Assembly: GCF_000220395.1 (NCBI RefSeq)
Contig: NW_004086064.1
Span: 101,187-165,186 of the forward strand
From: Ichthyophthirius multifiliis
Lineage: Eukaryota; Ciliophora; Oligohymenophorea; Hymenostomatida
Reading direction: 5' to 3'
Length of the DNA: 64,000 nt
Each line of letters opens with the position of its first letter. Position 1 is the first letter of the stretch. Under the pieces are notes generated by a model. The model did no database searches, was not told the DNA's origin, and worked only from the letters and a program-made list of their open reading frames with translations. Position numbers and translations under genes: made by a program. Shown piece after piece: positions 49,261-60,888 of the stretch.

Positions 49261-49380
49261 GTTGTCTGCCATACTAAGGTGATTACACCGAATCCCATTC
49301 CAACTCCGAAGTTAAGCGCCTTAAGGCTCTTTTAGAATTAAGTTGGGGGACCGCTTGGCAAGTCCCATTGTCTACAGCCC
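49261..49380 (+). pseudogene. degenerate 5S rRNA copy 3 (probable pseudogene)
   Basis: Exactly 120 nt and colinear with copies 1 and 2 but with 14 substitutions and no indels. Changes at positions 7 and 113 each break a pair of the terminal helix (G7-C112 and C6-G113) without compensation. Further changes hit positions 23, 24, 31, 41, 70, 71, 76, 78, 83, 99, 106 and 108. The central GTTAAGCGCCTTAAGGCTC is intact and T10 follows at 49388-49397, so it may still be transcribed. A divergent expressed variant is the alternative. Confidence 0.8.
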
Positions 49381-49387
49381 ATATATA

Positions 49388-49397
49388 TTTTTTTTTT
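49388..49397 (+). terminator. poly-T after 5S copy 3
   Basis: T10 run eight bases after the degenerate 5S copy, in the same position as in the intact genes. Confidence 0.7.
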
Positions 49398-49543
49398 ATT
49401 AAATATTTTAATTATTTAATTTTGATAAAATATGCTTATATATATATATATTTTTTTTAAAAAAATATTATACTTATTTTTATTTTAAAAATTATTTTTA
49501 AATTTATTTATATATATATAAAATAATTTAATAAAAAAAAAAT

Positions 49544-50282
49544 TCAATCTTTATCAAATTCTTTTTCTTATAAAAAAGGAAATGCAGGATAAAATTAATT
49601 TTCCTCAATTAAAAATTATGCTGTTTATTAATATTAAGCTAAAACATGATTATAATTTTATGTTTATGCCATATTTTGCCAATTCGGATAATTTTTATCT
49701 AAATAATCAACATATCCATCACATACATTTAAACTAAAATTCGCAAAAGGAAGTCTTTAAATATTTTTAACATCTTTGTTTTTCCAAACTTCTTTTTAAT
49801 ATAACCTCCTTGCTTATTAATGATATAAATAAGTTTTTTTTTCATCTTTATTTGCCATCATCATCCAGAAATCACAAAAAGGATGTCTATAATTATTCGT
49901 TACTTCTAATTTTTCGGAATTTTTCAAATGATAAACTCTTAATCCGAAAAAAGTTTTTTAAATATAATAGCCTTTTTCTTCAAATTAGGTTATTATTTCT
50001 AATATTTTCTACTCTTAATCTTAATAAAAGCATAAATCTATATCATCATCCCATGGAATCAATCCTTTATGTCTTATTATACCCAATAAAGTTCCCCCAT
50101 TTACCCAATAATGTATTTGATTTTTCGTTAGTATTTTGTCTATATCATATGCCAATTTATATACACGCTTTACTGTAGTAGAGTCAGTGAAATATTAGTT
50201 TATTTTTTTCGAGTTTTCGGATTTGTATTTCTTGTTCTAATGGTTCTTGGAAAAAGGTATCTAGGGAAATTTCTACATCCAT
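49544..50282 (-). CDS. LicD/fukutin-type nucleotidyl or phosphocholine transferase family protein
   Basis: The core motif WVNGGTLLGIIRHKGLIPWD followed by DDIDLCF is the LicD signature; the aspartates bind metal and nucleotide. Further segments are FFGLRVYHLKNSEKLEV, RHPFCDFWMMMANKDEKK and the tail FANFSLNVCDGYVDYLDKNY. About 245 residues. The family transfers phosphocholine or sugar-phosphate groups to glycans, so a surface- or secretory-glycan role is inferred. The start MDVEISLDTFFQEP at ATG 50282 is in a different frame from the domain. Removing one base from the T7 run at 50203-50209 joins them (RKLEK to INQYFTDSTTVK). No TM or signal peptide is evident at this start. Stop TGA 49546-49544. 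Confidence 0.85.
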
Positions 50283-50649
50283 TTTTTTATTTTTTCTTTT
50301 ATTTATAATCTGCGATTTTTTTGTTAAAATTATATTTATATTTATATTTTTTTTTTATAGATTTTTTTTATTTTTAAATATGCTTTATTTTATCAATAAA
50401 TCTATAGGTTTTATATTAATTTGAAACATATATATTATATCGTTTTTAACGATAAAATAATCAAATATAATAATAATTATGAAACATATTGTGTTTAAGA
50501 AAAAACTTTATATTTTAATTTAATAAAAAAATTGAATTAATATTTCTATATTTTTTGAAATATATATAATATATGTTATAAAAACATAAGATTAATATTT
50601 AGAAACAATCAAACAAAGTAAGTATAAACTTCCAAAAAAATAGTAAACA
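50283..50649. other. intergenic gap
   Basis: A/T-rich; nothing recognised beyond the flanks of the two minus-strand genes. Confidence 0.5.
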
Positions 50650-52926
50650 TCATTTTTTCTAATATTATTTCCTATAATCCTAACATCCTTTTTACATAGA
50701 TTCAACCCATTTCGGTGGTTATCTAGCCGCCATATAATTAACGACATATTTTGGTACAACCCCTTTGACATCACTTTAAGTCATAATAGTAAGCTAAGTA
50801 TGTTATCCTACTGGTCTAATTACATATCCTGCTATATAAGAATGTGCTCTAATAAATCCTTTTTTTTCAGGCTAAGATGAATGCTATATACTAAAAAAGG
50901 CGATCGTAATCTATCCTTTTTCGGGATAATCTCTTTTGAGAATCCTCTATTAGACAAAATCTCTTTTAGTAACTCCTAAACCTGGGTCGACGAAAAAATA
51001 AATTACATCAACACCTTCTGATATAGTATCTAAGACTTGGAAACCTTGGGTTACTTTATCCCATTATGATCTTATTTTAGCATTATAGATTTAAATGAAA
51101 ACTTCTTCAGAAGTACAATTTTCAACATAAGCTTCACATCGGACTAGTACACAGGCATTTCCTGGAGTCATTTTTGTATATATGCCTACTGTTTCGCCTT
51201 TTTTCATTACTTTTTCCCATTAATGTTTGCTGTCTTCGGGATTTTGTTATACTAAAGTGACAAGTTTTAGGAAAATGTTAGTTCCATTGTCTTCGGAGAT
51301 TTTGCTGTCTTCTATTTTTCGCTTGGAAATGCTTTTTTTAATTTCAATTTGGATGTCTTCTTTGTTTTCTAAGTCGTCTTTAACGGTTTATTTTTCGGGT
51401 TTTTTTTGAACTTCGTCATCGAATTTTATTAATTTATTATCAAAGGAGTTCATTTTTAAGAAGGTCCTGCCTTCGTTCCTTTGGAAGGATTTTCTGGAAA
51501 TTTCAGAAGGGGATTTTTGATCATTATTAGTCTCTTAGGGATTATTATTAAATTGGTATTATTTTGAAAATGCACATTTAGAGGATATAGGGGATTTAAC
51601 ACTATCATTATCAATGTTTTTTTTGGGAACTTGGTCGGAAAAAACAGCTTGTTGCTGAGTATTTCTTTTCTCAATAATGGTGTCTTTAGGTTAGAAAATT
51701 TTCTTTTTACTAAAATAGACGGCGTTTTGCCTTGAATTTTAGCTTATTTTTTCATCTATGTTATTGTTGTTTTCTTCTTCTATTTTAATTTTTTGTTCTT
51801 CTTGTTCTATTATATTTATATATAAATCAATTAATCGGCCTTATTTTTCGTTTTTGGAATCATTTTCGTTGCTATCTTTTTGCTAATTATCTTTATTTTG
51901 TTCGTTTTCCATTAAGTTTTTAAATTATTCAGTGTTAAAAAGCCTTTCAAAGGCTTTTATATCGATTTGTTTATCAAGTTATTTATCTAATTCTTATATT
52001 TATTAGATTTAAATTTGTTTTTCTAGGTTTATAAAAAGCTCTTATTTGTCCAAAATTTACAATATTTTGTAATTTTTGAGTAATTTTTCCATTTTGAATC
52101 GAAAAATTTACATTTAATGACTTAATATTGAATAATTTTCATTAAGAATCAATAAAAGAGGTGATAGAACGTTTAAATAAATATCTAAAAGTTCCATTTC
52201 ATCCTATTAAGTGAATTTTTCTTTGGAAAAGATGATAATTTTAGTTAGTTTATATGATAACCTCAGTGTTTTCAAACAATATTCTTTTTCGAATAATAAA
52301 ATAGCTTTTTTTTGGACTTTAATAAGCCCTTTTTGGAATTATACTCTAAAATATTTTTAAAAAATAATAATCTTTAACTCTTGGATTATTTTTTCAACAA
52401 AAAAACGGTATGTATTTAAGTCATTTTTATATATTTTCATACTTTCATATCCAAATTGTATTAAGCATTTTAATTTTAATTAAAATAAATCATTTTGTAA
52501 TAATTTCTTGTTTGTGATTAATTTCTTCTTAATTTTTCGACCTGCATACTGTCCGATAAATCCACCAGCTATAGCACCTGCTATTAATCCTATTGGGTTT
52601 AATCCGGAAGCTAGAAAACCTAAAACTCCTATAACTGTAATACCTATAAAACTACCAACAGCACGCTTATCTTAGACATTACTACCTAATAAGGATGTAT
52701 TTATATCTTATTCAAATTATTTTAATAATAATTCGGAAGGACGGTATTATTTAGATTATAAGATATGTTAGAGATATGATTTGTCGGTTTTAATTATATC
52801 TAAATTATTTTATACGATTTACAAATCTAAATTTTTAGTTTTAGGTTTCTTCTTTTTTTCAGATGAAATAAAATAATTTTGATTTTTTTTTTATTTCTTT
52901 TTTTAAGGCGTTGGTGTGATTATCAT
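50650..52926 (-). CDS. membrane-anchored START-domain lipid-binding protein
   Basis: Intact single-exon gene of 758 residues, ATG 52926 (MIITPTPQKKKQKKNQN), TGA 50652-50650. Residues about 95-150 form one or two glycine-rich hydrophobic segments (VGSFIGITVIGVLGFLASGL, IGLIAGAIAGGFIGQYAG) of glycine-zipper type, followed by basic RKIKKKL. The middle 300 residues are helical and charged. The C-terminal about 220 residues are a START domain: TPGNACVLVRCEAYVEN, RSQWDKVTQGFQVLDTI, GVDVIYFFVDPGLGV, KRDFVQ, KGFIRAHSYIAGYVIRP and the closing helix KGVVPKYVVNYMAARQPPKW. START domains carry sterols or phospholipids. The combination suggests lipid transfer at a membrane contact site (inference). Confidence 0.9.
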
Positions 52927-54036
52927 AAGACGTTTTTTTTTTTTAAGATAAATAATCCTTTTTATACTATTTTTTATTTACTTTATTAATGAAAGGTTTT
53001 TTTAATATATAATTATACATAATATTAAAATTAATAATTTTTTTATATAATTTATAATTAATAAAATATAAGATAAACATATATATATATATAAATGTAT
53101 ATATATATATAATATATATATATATATATGTATATATTCATATTTGATTTTATATATATTTTTTTTTTTGCTTTTTTAAAATATTTTTTTTTTAATAGTC
53201 TATTTTTATTTATTTAATATATATTTTAAATACAAATATATTTTATCAAACATTTTTTTTGAAAATATATTTACAGATTATTATTTAAAAAAAAAGTTAA
53301 AATTTCCTTTAAATTCAATTCTATTCTTAGATTAAAAATAATATAAAATAAATTTATATTTTTTTTTTATTTTTTAATATTCATTATAAAATATTTTATT
53401 TTTATTCTTTTATTATAATCTTCTATTTTTTTTGTTATTTTATTTTTTTATATAATTAAATACATCAATTTTAATTGTAAAAAATTATTTTTTTTTTATT
53501 TTTTTTTACATATAAGTATTTTATTTTATTGAAAACAATAATAGTTTAATTATGTATTATTAATATATTTTTTATTTTTTCTTTAATAAATAATTTTTTG
53601 TTCATATATGATATATTTCGATAAAAATATTATTTATTTATAAATAATTAATGCATTTTTTTTTTTAAATTATAAATAAATATAATATATAATTATCGTA
53701 AATAGTTTTTTATTATTTTTCAAATGAAATTTATTTTATTTTATAAAAATAAATAATAATTTATGTTAATAATTTTCTAAACTTTTAAATAATGTTTTTA
53801 ATTTAATAGTATATTTATTATTATTATTTTCTCACTAAAAATATTAAAATGACATTATTTTAGAATAAAATGCATTATTAATTTTTTTAAAAAATAAAAG
53901 AAATAGATAATTTTAAAAATTTTAAAATTTATATGTTTTTATTATATATATATATATATATAATAAATAAATATTTTTTATTTATTTTTACTTATTAACA
54001 TAAAAAATAGTTTAATTATTTTTATTTTATTTTTTT
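52927..54036. other. AT-rich intergenic region
   Basis: TA microsatellites around 53080-53130 and 53944-53962 and long T runs. No gene or RNA recognised. Confidence 0.65.
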
Positions 54037-55297
54037 TCATTATTTTTTAAATTATAAAACTACACAAAAAAATCCATTCATATCAAACTCTTCAGAAGGA
54101 ATACATTCGAAATGTTTTTAATCTTTAATTTCTAAATCAAATTATTTACAAAACTTAACAACTTACTCCATATTTTCCTATAAATATAAAACAATATTAA
54201 AAATAAATAAAATAAAAGTACTTATTTTATTAAAGATTAAGTTGAATAAACAATTTTTCCGTCTTTTTTTAAAAATTTAACTGCGTCAGTAAAAATTTAT
54301 TATTATTAATTTATAAAATATTTTATGGTCTAGAAATTTATTTTATATTTATAATCTGGATTTCGTCTTAAATTCCCACTCTCAGAACATGGCACATCAC
54401 ACAAAATCCAATCAAATTCCCTATTTTTTATATCTTATAGTTTATGCTTATATTCTACATTTTTAATTTATATTTTCTTAAATCTCTCTTAAGCTTTTTT
54501 TAATACTTATTCTCTTGGATCATATAAGCAAATATTTCCAAATCCTTTTAGATTATGTGCAAAAGCCAAAGATTTACTTCCTGCTCCTGAACAGAAATCC
54601 AAAACCTATTATCCGGGTTTACAGTCTATTTTCAAAGACACGATTTATGTGGATTCATCTTAAACTTCGAAAAATCCTTCTTTAAATTCTTTTAAATCTA
54701 AAAGTTTGAACTTTTTTTATTTAATATTTTTGTTTTTATTATTAAAAAAAAAAAAAAAACACGTTTTCTTTAGGTTGTTCTAAAAATTTAATTCCTAAAG
54801 GAGAAAATTTAGTTTCTTAAAGTTTAAATTTATATTTTTTTTCTAGTTTTCCATTAATTATTTTCGGCTTATTTTAATATATTAACCCTTAAAATCAAAG
54901 GAGATCTTTCATTTTAAAATTTGCAAATTTAAAAAGCTTTATTTTCGCCATGTGTTTATGCTAATAAATTAAATAATTCCTTTGGACAACTAGCTCTTAC
55001 ATTTAATGGAAGAGATTCATTGTCTTTTAGTTTTAAAAATTTTTCTGTGTATAATGTATCTAATCTTTACTCCCATGTGATTGGCTTTGCTGTTATGGCA
55101 TCTAAATACGGTTTATTTCGAATTAGTTTATATACATTATCTTTGAAAATATTTGTATTTCCTATTTATTGGTTTTTGTGAATGTATTCACGGATTTATT
55201 AATCTAAAGGCTTTGCATATAAGTGTTTTTGTAACATTTATTAATGCCATTAATCGCAAAATTTGGATATTTAAAGTTTTAATTATTTGTTAATCAT
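54037..55297 (-). CDS. NSUN/RsmB-like RNA m5C methyltransferase, motif VI Cys replaced
   Basis: Starts MINKQLKLQISKFCDQWHQQ at ATG 55297. It contains LNVRASCPKELFNLLA and SPLILRVNILKQAE (RsmB N-terminal style), then EGFFEVQDESTQIVSLKI, QQVLDFCSGAGSKSLAFA (SAM motif I), CLYDPREQVLKKAQERF and DWILCDVPCSESGNLRRNPD (motif IV with its PC). Motif VI reads GKIVYSTQSLIKQENMEQ, where the family has YSTCS: the catalytic cysteine position is TAA (Gln). It ends FDMNGFFCVVLQFKK, TGA 54039-54037. Introns: about 54185-54230, about 54300-54350, and 54717-54768 (GTG-T17...AAAG). A frame break at the T8 run 54835-54842 is mended by removing one base. Activity is doubtful unless the residue is wrong. Confidence 0.85.
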
Positions 55298-55454
55298 TTT
55301 AGGAAGTACTTTTAGTTGTTAAAATATTTATTATATATAAGTATAAAAATATATATATTTTTAATAATTAAATTTTTTATTTAGTTTTGGTTTTGGGTTT
55401 TTATTTTATATAAAAAAAAAAAAATATATTTAATTTTTATTTTATTTTTTTCTT
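55298..55454. other. short intergenic gap
   Basis: A/T only, between two minus-strand genes. Confidence 0.5.
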
Positions 55455-56387
55455 TCAGAATCTTTCATGTTCATTTATTAAATTAGATGAAATACCAAGT
55501 GCAGTATCAGAAGCCCATTCTAGTAGTATTTTTTAAATAGGTTCTCCATCCTTTTTAATATTTTTAATTTATAATAAATATATTTAACAAAAAAATATAT
55601 ATAATTAAATACAGGACTTTCAGCTTCAACAGTATTTTATTTGTAGTTTCCTGTAATAGTATTACCATTTTTAAAATACCATTTTCCTTTTTTTTTTTTT
55701 TTTTTTTTAATTTTAATAAAAAAAAAATTTTTTTTTTTTTTTTTTTATTTAAAAAATAAAATAATTACCTGAACCAGTAGGTTTATTATTTTCGAATTTC
55801 CCTTCAAAATAATTACCATTTGGTAAAATCCATCGACCTTCAACGCATTTATTTTCTATCCAAGTACCTTCAATCTTTTTGTTTTAAAATATAAATTTAA
55901 ATAATTTAATATTTTTATAAAAAAATTAATACCCTTTAATTAGTTGCTGCATAAACATAAGTTCCTTTTCCGTTTTTTTTCCCAAAAGCCCACCAACCTG
56001 AATATACGTCTTTATTTGCATAAGTATATATACCTTCTCCATGTTTTTTTCCGTTCTCCCATTATCCATAATAAGTTTCGTTTTTAGCAGTATATGTCAT
56101 TAAACCAATACCATGTTTTTTATTTAAATAGAAATCTCCTTCATATCTATCTGCTGGGGCTTCTTCGGGTCTTTTGTAAATATAAATACCTTTACCTATT
56201 CTATACTTTTTATTTATTTTTGCATTTTTGCATTTATTTATTTTTATATTACACCATCTTCATATTCTCCTTCATATGTATCTTCGTTTGGATATTAAGC
56301 GAAACCTCTTCCGTAATAGTTTCTGCTTGATTAACATATAGGTTATCCTTCTGGTGTGAATTTATATTGATTTTCTTCTTCGGACAT
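55455..56387 (-). CDS. RSPH1: radial spoke head protein 1-like MORN protein
   Basis: Start MSEEENQYKFTPEGQPICQS at ATG 56387, stop TGA 55457-55455. MORN units match the order of RSPH1: YYGRGFAQYPNEDTYEGEYE, IGKGIYIY, YEGDFYLNKKHGIGLMTYT, YYGQWENGKKHGEGIYTYA, YSGWWAFGKKNGKGTYVYA, IEGTWIENKCVEGRWILP and YFEGKFENNKPTGSGKWYF. The atypical last units (W...G...P.G...F.G.F...P.G.G.W.F) are characteristic of RSP1 rather than of generic MORN arrays. Radial spoke heads transmit signals to dynein arms in motile cilia, as expected in a ciliate. Four short introns, including GTGTAATATAAA...AAAAAG near 56205-56253 and homopolymer-rich ones near 55570-55610, 55690-55770 and 55880-55935. The assignment against other MORN proteins is likely but not certain. 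Confidence 0.75.
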
Positions 56388-56465
56388 TTTATGTATATAT
56401 ATATATATATTTTTATTTTAATAGTTATATAAATTTTATTTTTATATATATATTTTTTTTATTAG

Positions 56466-56496
<31 letters not shown>

Positions 56497-57185
56497 TGTT
56501 ATTTTTTTATAAATATTATTTATTAAAAATTTATTTATAAAAATATATAAAAAAAATAAAAATTATTATCTTAAAATTCAATAAAAAATGTTATTATTAA
56601 TGATTATTCTTTTAAATACTTATAAATTTAACTTTAATTAATTGTATCAAAATATTTTAAATTTAATAAAAATATATTTACTTTTTAGCTTTAGTTTTTT
56701 AATTAGTTATTTAGAATATGCAATATTAGAAGCAAACAATATATTTACAAGAAATAATATATTTTATTTATATTAAAATTTAAGTATTTTAAATTAAATA
56801 TTTTGATTTTTTTGTTAATTTTAGATGTGATTATTACATTTAAAAAATATATTTTTATGATCATAGATATTATTTATTAAAAATTTTCAAAAATATATAG
56901 AGAGTCAACTTTTTAAACTAAAATTATATTGATTAATTATATATAATTAAGTAAATGTATATAATTAAAAGTAAAAAAAAAATATTTAAAATTACCAAAA
57001 TATATAAATATTAGTTTTAATAAATTAATATATGTATAAATTTGTATTTATTTAAGTAAACTATATATTATTATATTTATTATACATTTTTTACTATAAA
57101 ATAATCACAATATTAATAAAAAAAACTATCTCTATAAATAAAAAAATTAATAATAAAAATTATAAATATATAATTTGGCAAAAAA
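56388..57185. other. AT-rich intergenic region between divergent genes
   Basis: Shared upstream region of RSPH1-like (minus) and the NAK kinase (plus). A/T runs only. Confidence 0.6.
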
Positions 57186-60100
57186 ATGTAAAAAAATAAA
57201 TACAAAAACAATTAAATAAAGTTTCAAAATCAAACATTAACATTAAAAGAAGAAATCGGACAAGGCGCTTATTCAAATATTTATAGCACGTCAGATTCAA
57301 AATATGTAGCTAAAGTGATAAATTAACAATTTGAAGCTGGCTATAGATCTTTTTTAAAGGAAAAAGAAGCCTATTAAAACTTAAGGGATCATCCAAATAT
57401 ATTAAAAAGCCTAGGTAATGCCGAGGTATCAATAAAAGAAGGAAAAATAGCAATTTTAATAATTGAAAACTGTCCTAAAGGTTCATTATTTAATATAATG
57501 GCTTAAACACCAAAACAATAATTAATGGAATAACAAATAATACGTATTATATATGAAATTAGTTAAGGTTTAAAATACCTTCATAGCAAAAATATAAGTA
57601 AAATTCATTTAAAATTAATATAAAATAAAATAAATAAAAAGTACATAGAGACATAAAAATCGAAAATATACTTTATGGGGAAGATAATAGTTTTAAAATA
57701 TGCGATTTCGGATCTATTACTTCCCAAAAATATACCTAAATAAAAAATCATCCAAATTTAGAATTATTATAGGAAGAAATAGATAAAAATACAACCCCAT
57801 AATATCGTTGTCCTGAATAAATAGATGTTATGTTGTATAAAGAAAGTAGTTTGGATGAAAAAGTGGATATTTTTGCACTAGGAGTGCTTGCATATATCTT
57901 AATGTTCAAAAAGCCTCCATTCGAATCAAAATTAGCGGCCATAAATGGACATTGTTATTGGCCAGAAAGTTGTTTTTTTACTGAAAAAATGGCAAATCTA
58001 GTAAAAAATATGTTAAAAGAGAATTCTAGTGAAAGAATGTCGGCTTAGGATGTCATTTTTTATATTGAAAAATAATTAAATTTCGAAAAAAACGATGGGA
58101 TTATAGATCCAATGATTTTTTAGAAATAGAAACATGATGAATTAAAACCAGGAATTTTAAATAATTTAAAAAAAATAATTTTTTGTAAATTTACAGACAC
58201 TAAAGGATGGAGTAAATTATATATATAAATGTATTATATATTTATATATATATATATATATTTTTATTTATTTATATATATATATATTATGATATATTTA
58301 TAATCATATTTATCTATATTTAATTAATTATATATTTATATTTATTTATTTATATATTATTTTTACTTTTTTTATAAGTTTTTGCTTCATTATAATATGA
58401 CGAAAATGGGCCAAAATAAAAATACATAAGGAAATTATTAGTTAAGGCTTGGTAAAAACGTGAGAAAAAAAAGACTGATAAATTTTATTCAATTTTATTA
58501 GATTTTTTAAAAGAAAATCTAAATAATTAAATTATTGTTTTAAAAATATTAGTTTTAATACACAACTATTTAAAAAAAGGGCCTTAGGAAGCTATTTACA
58601 TATCATATATAAGAAAAGTAGGTCCTGAACATATTTTATAAGAAATAAAAAGTTTTTATGAAGGTAAAGAAAGTTTAAATGGATCTATAAATAATTTAAT
58701 AGTAAAATATTGCCTTTTAATGGAAAAAAAGATTACTTTACATAAAAAATATTTTGATTTTTTTGAAGGGAATTTTTCCTTAAATCCTTTTTTATAAAGC
58801 ATTTCTATGAAATTTAGACCATTAAATCCTGTTTTATTAGAAGATTTATTAGTTTATATGTAAGGATTGATAAATTTTTCTAAAATTTTAATAATAAATC
58901 ATTCTTTATGGAAAATATAGGTTAGTGTAGTTATTTCTTTGGTAGATGAAATGTATTGTTGTATAAGTTTATTTACACATTTATATAAAACATTTAAATA
59001 ATCCACTAATTTTAATAGCTTTTAATATAATAAAAATTTGATTTTATAGAGTATTCAAGAACTCGATACATAATTTGAGTTTATATATTTACTTATTTTA
59101 AAGTTTTTTAAAAGATGTTAGTCTATTACAGATTCAGTTTTTTCGAGTATGGTTCCTAAAATGCCTTTAGAAGTTGTTTAATATATTAAAAATATAGAGA
59201 TTTTAAATAATTCAATATAGCAATTTAATGTTTTTGATTTTTTAAATTACTCAGTAAATGTTTTTGGGCTTAAAATACCTTTCAGTTTTGGATATGCAAT
59301 ATTAGATGCTTGCAAGAATAATACAGAAATAAAGGAAGATGATGATACTAAGCTAGATAAAAAAAGATCTATTCCATAGTAGGATTAGTTTAATACTAGG
59401 AGAGAGAAAATATTAGAAAGTTAAGAAGGGATATTTTTTAATTCGAAAGGTTATTTAAATATCTAAAATGATGAATAATAAAAGAATATAGATTAAAAAT
59501 AAAATGAGAATGATGATTTAATATCATAAAATAATTAATAAAAATAATAATAAACTTATAATTTTTAATAATAATAATAAATGTAAATATAATAATAAAT
59601 TTATAATTAATAATAATAATAAAAACTAAATGATAAATAAAATTTAGATATATTTAATGACTGGAATTTTTAAGAATATTAATATAAATAAAAGGATTAA
59701 GAAATTGATGTTTTTTAATAATTTTCTCATCAAGTTATTAATAAAGGAATATCATAAATTAAACATAACGATTTCTAAAATTAATAAACATAAAATATAG
59801 AAGATTTATTTAATTTTTAAGATTAAAAGGTAATGTAAGATTCTTTAATTAGAATTAAAAACAATTAGCCTGTAGATTAATTTCTTGATGAAATATTTTA
59901 GGATATATAAAATTAATTATAAAATAATAATAATAATCAATAAAATAATAATAATCAATAAAATAATATTAATAATTAACATTAAAATGAATATTAAATT
60001 AATAATAATCAATAAACACATATAGAAAATAATATTATAATAAAAAATAATATATAAAATAATAATAATTAATAAATTTCTATATAAAATATTCAAAATT

Positions 60101-60228
60101 TATAAAATAATATTAATTAGAATTAAATAATATTTAATGATTTAATTAATAAAAATTTTTAATAAAATTAATATAATGATTAGCCTTAAATTGTTTAATC
60201 ATATATAACCTAAAATTTTAAGTAATGA
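57186..60228 (+). CDS. NAK-family (AAK1/GAK-like) kinase fused to an ANTH-like domain, Q/N-rich tail
   Basis: Kinase domain at residues about 18-300: LKEEIGQGAYSNIYSTSD, YVAKVINQ (Lys), HPNILKSLGNAEV, GLKYLHSKNIIHRDIKIENI, FKICDFGSITSQKY, TPQYRCPEQIDVMLYKES, KVDIFALGVLAYILMFKKPP. The YR.PE and D.FALG.L pattern is NAK/AAK1 type. After an intron (58212-58378) comes an ANTH/ENTH-like region, residues about 330-600: FASLQYDENGPKQKYIRKLL, VLKILVLIHNYLKKGP, YISYIRKVGPEHIL. The last about 330 residues are Q/N-rich with a possible EH/clathrin-adaptor-like NF and DLF content (QNIEDLFNFQ). AAK1 phosphorylates AP-2; ANTH binds PIP2 and clathrin. Intron 1 is 57598-57641 (44 nt). Stop TGA 60226-60228. No frame break up to that stop. 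About 944 residues. Confidence 0.85.
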
Positions 60229-60828
60229 GTAAATATTCGAGTATGCATTTAAAAGCAAAAGTAAAAATAAAAAACATATTTAAGGATAAAAATATTAATA
60301 TGGCTAAATTATAGATGAATAATTAAATATATTTTAATAAAATAATATTATGTAATAAATTTAATAATAAAACGATAATATATAATAAGTAGATTAAAAT
60401 TAAATAATTAATTAAGATATTTTAAATTAAATATAATATAATAATAAAAATAATTAAAATGAAAATATATATAAAGAAAATACAATAATATAATTTGATT
60501 AATAATAAGAAAATAAAAAATTATAAAAAAAATAATAAAATGATAATTTATCAAATAATAATTAATAAGAAGAAAGATAACTTATTTTGATTAAGAATAA
60601 TTAAATAAAAGTTAATAAATTAATAATTAATTGTAGATGCAACAAAATATATAGTAATAAATATTATAATAAGAATATAATAATTTAATATAATAATAAC
60701 AATAATAACAATAATAAAAATAATAACTATAATAACAATAATAACAATAATAAATTAATAACAATAATAGCAAAATTAAGATAAATAATAATAAAAACAA
60801 CAACAACAACAACATCAACAAAAAGAAC

Positions 60829-60888
<60 letters not shown>

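Noticed and set aside
60627-60830. Leu/Tyr-rich minus-strand frame
   Set aside because: Shadow of the CAA/TAA repeats upstream of the TKL kinase.
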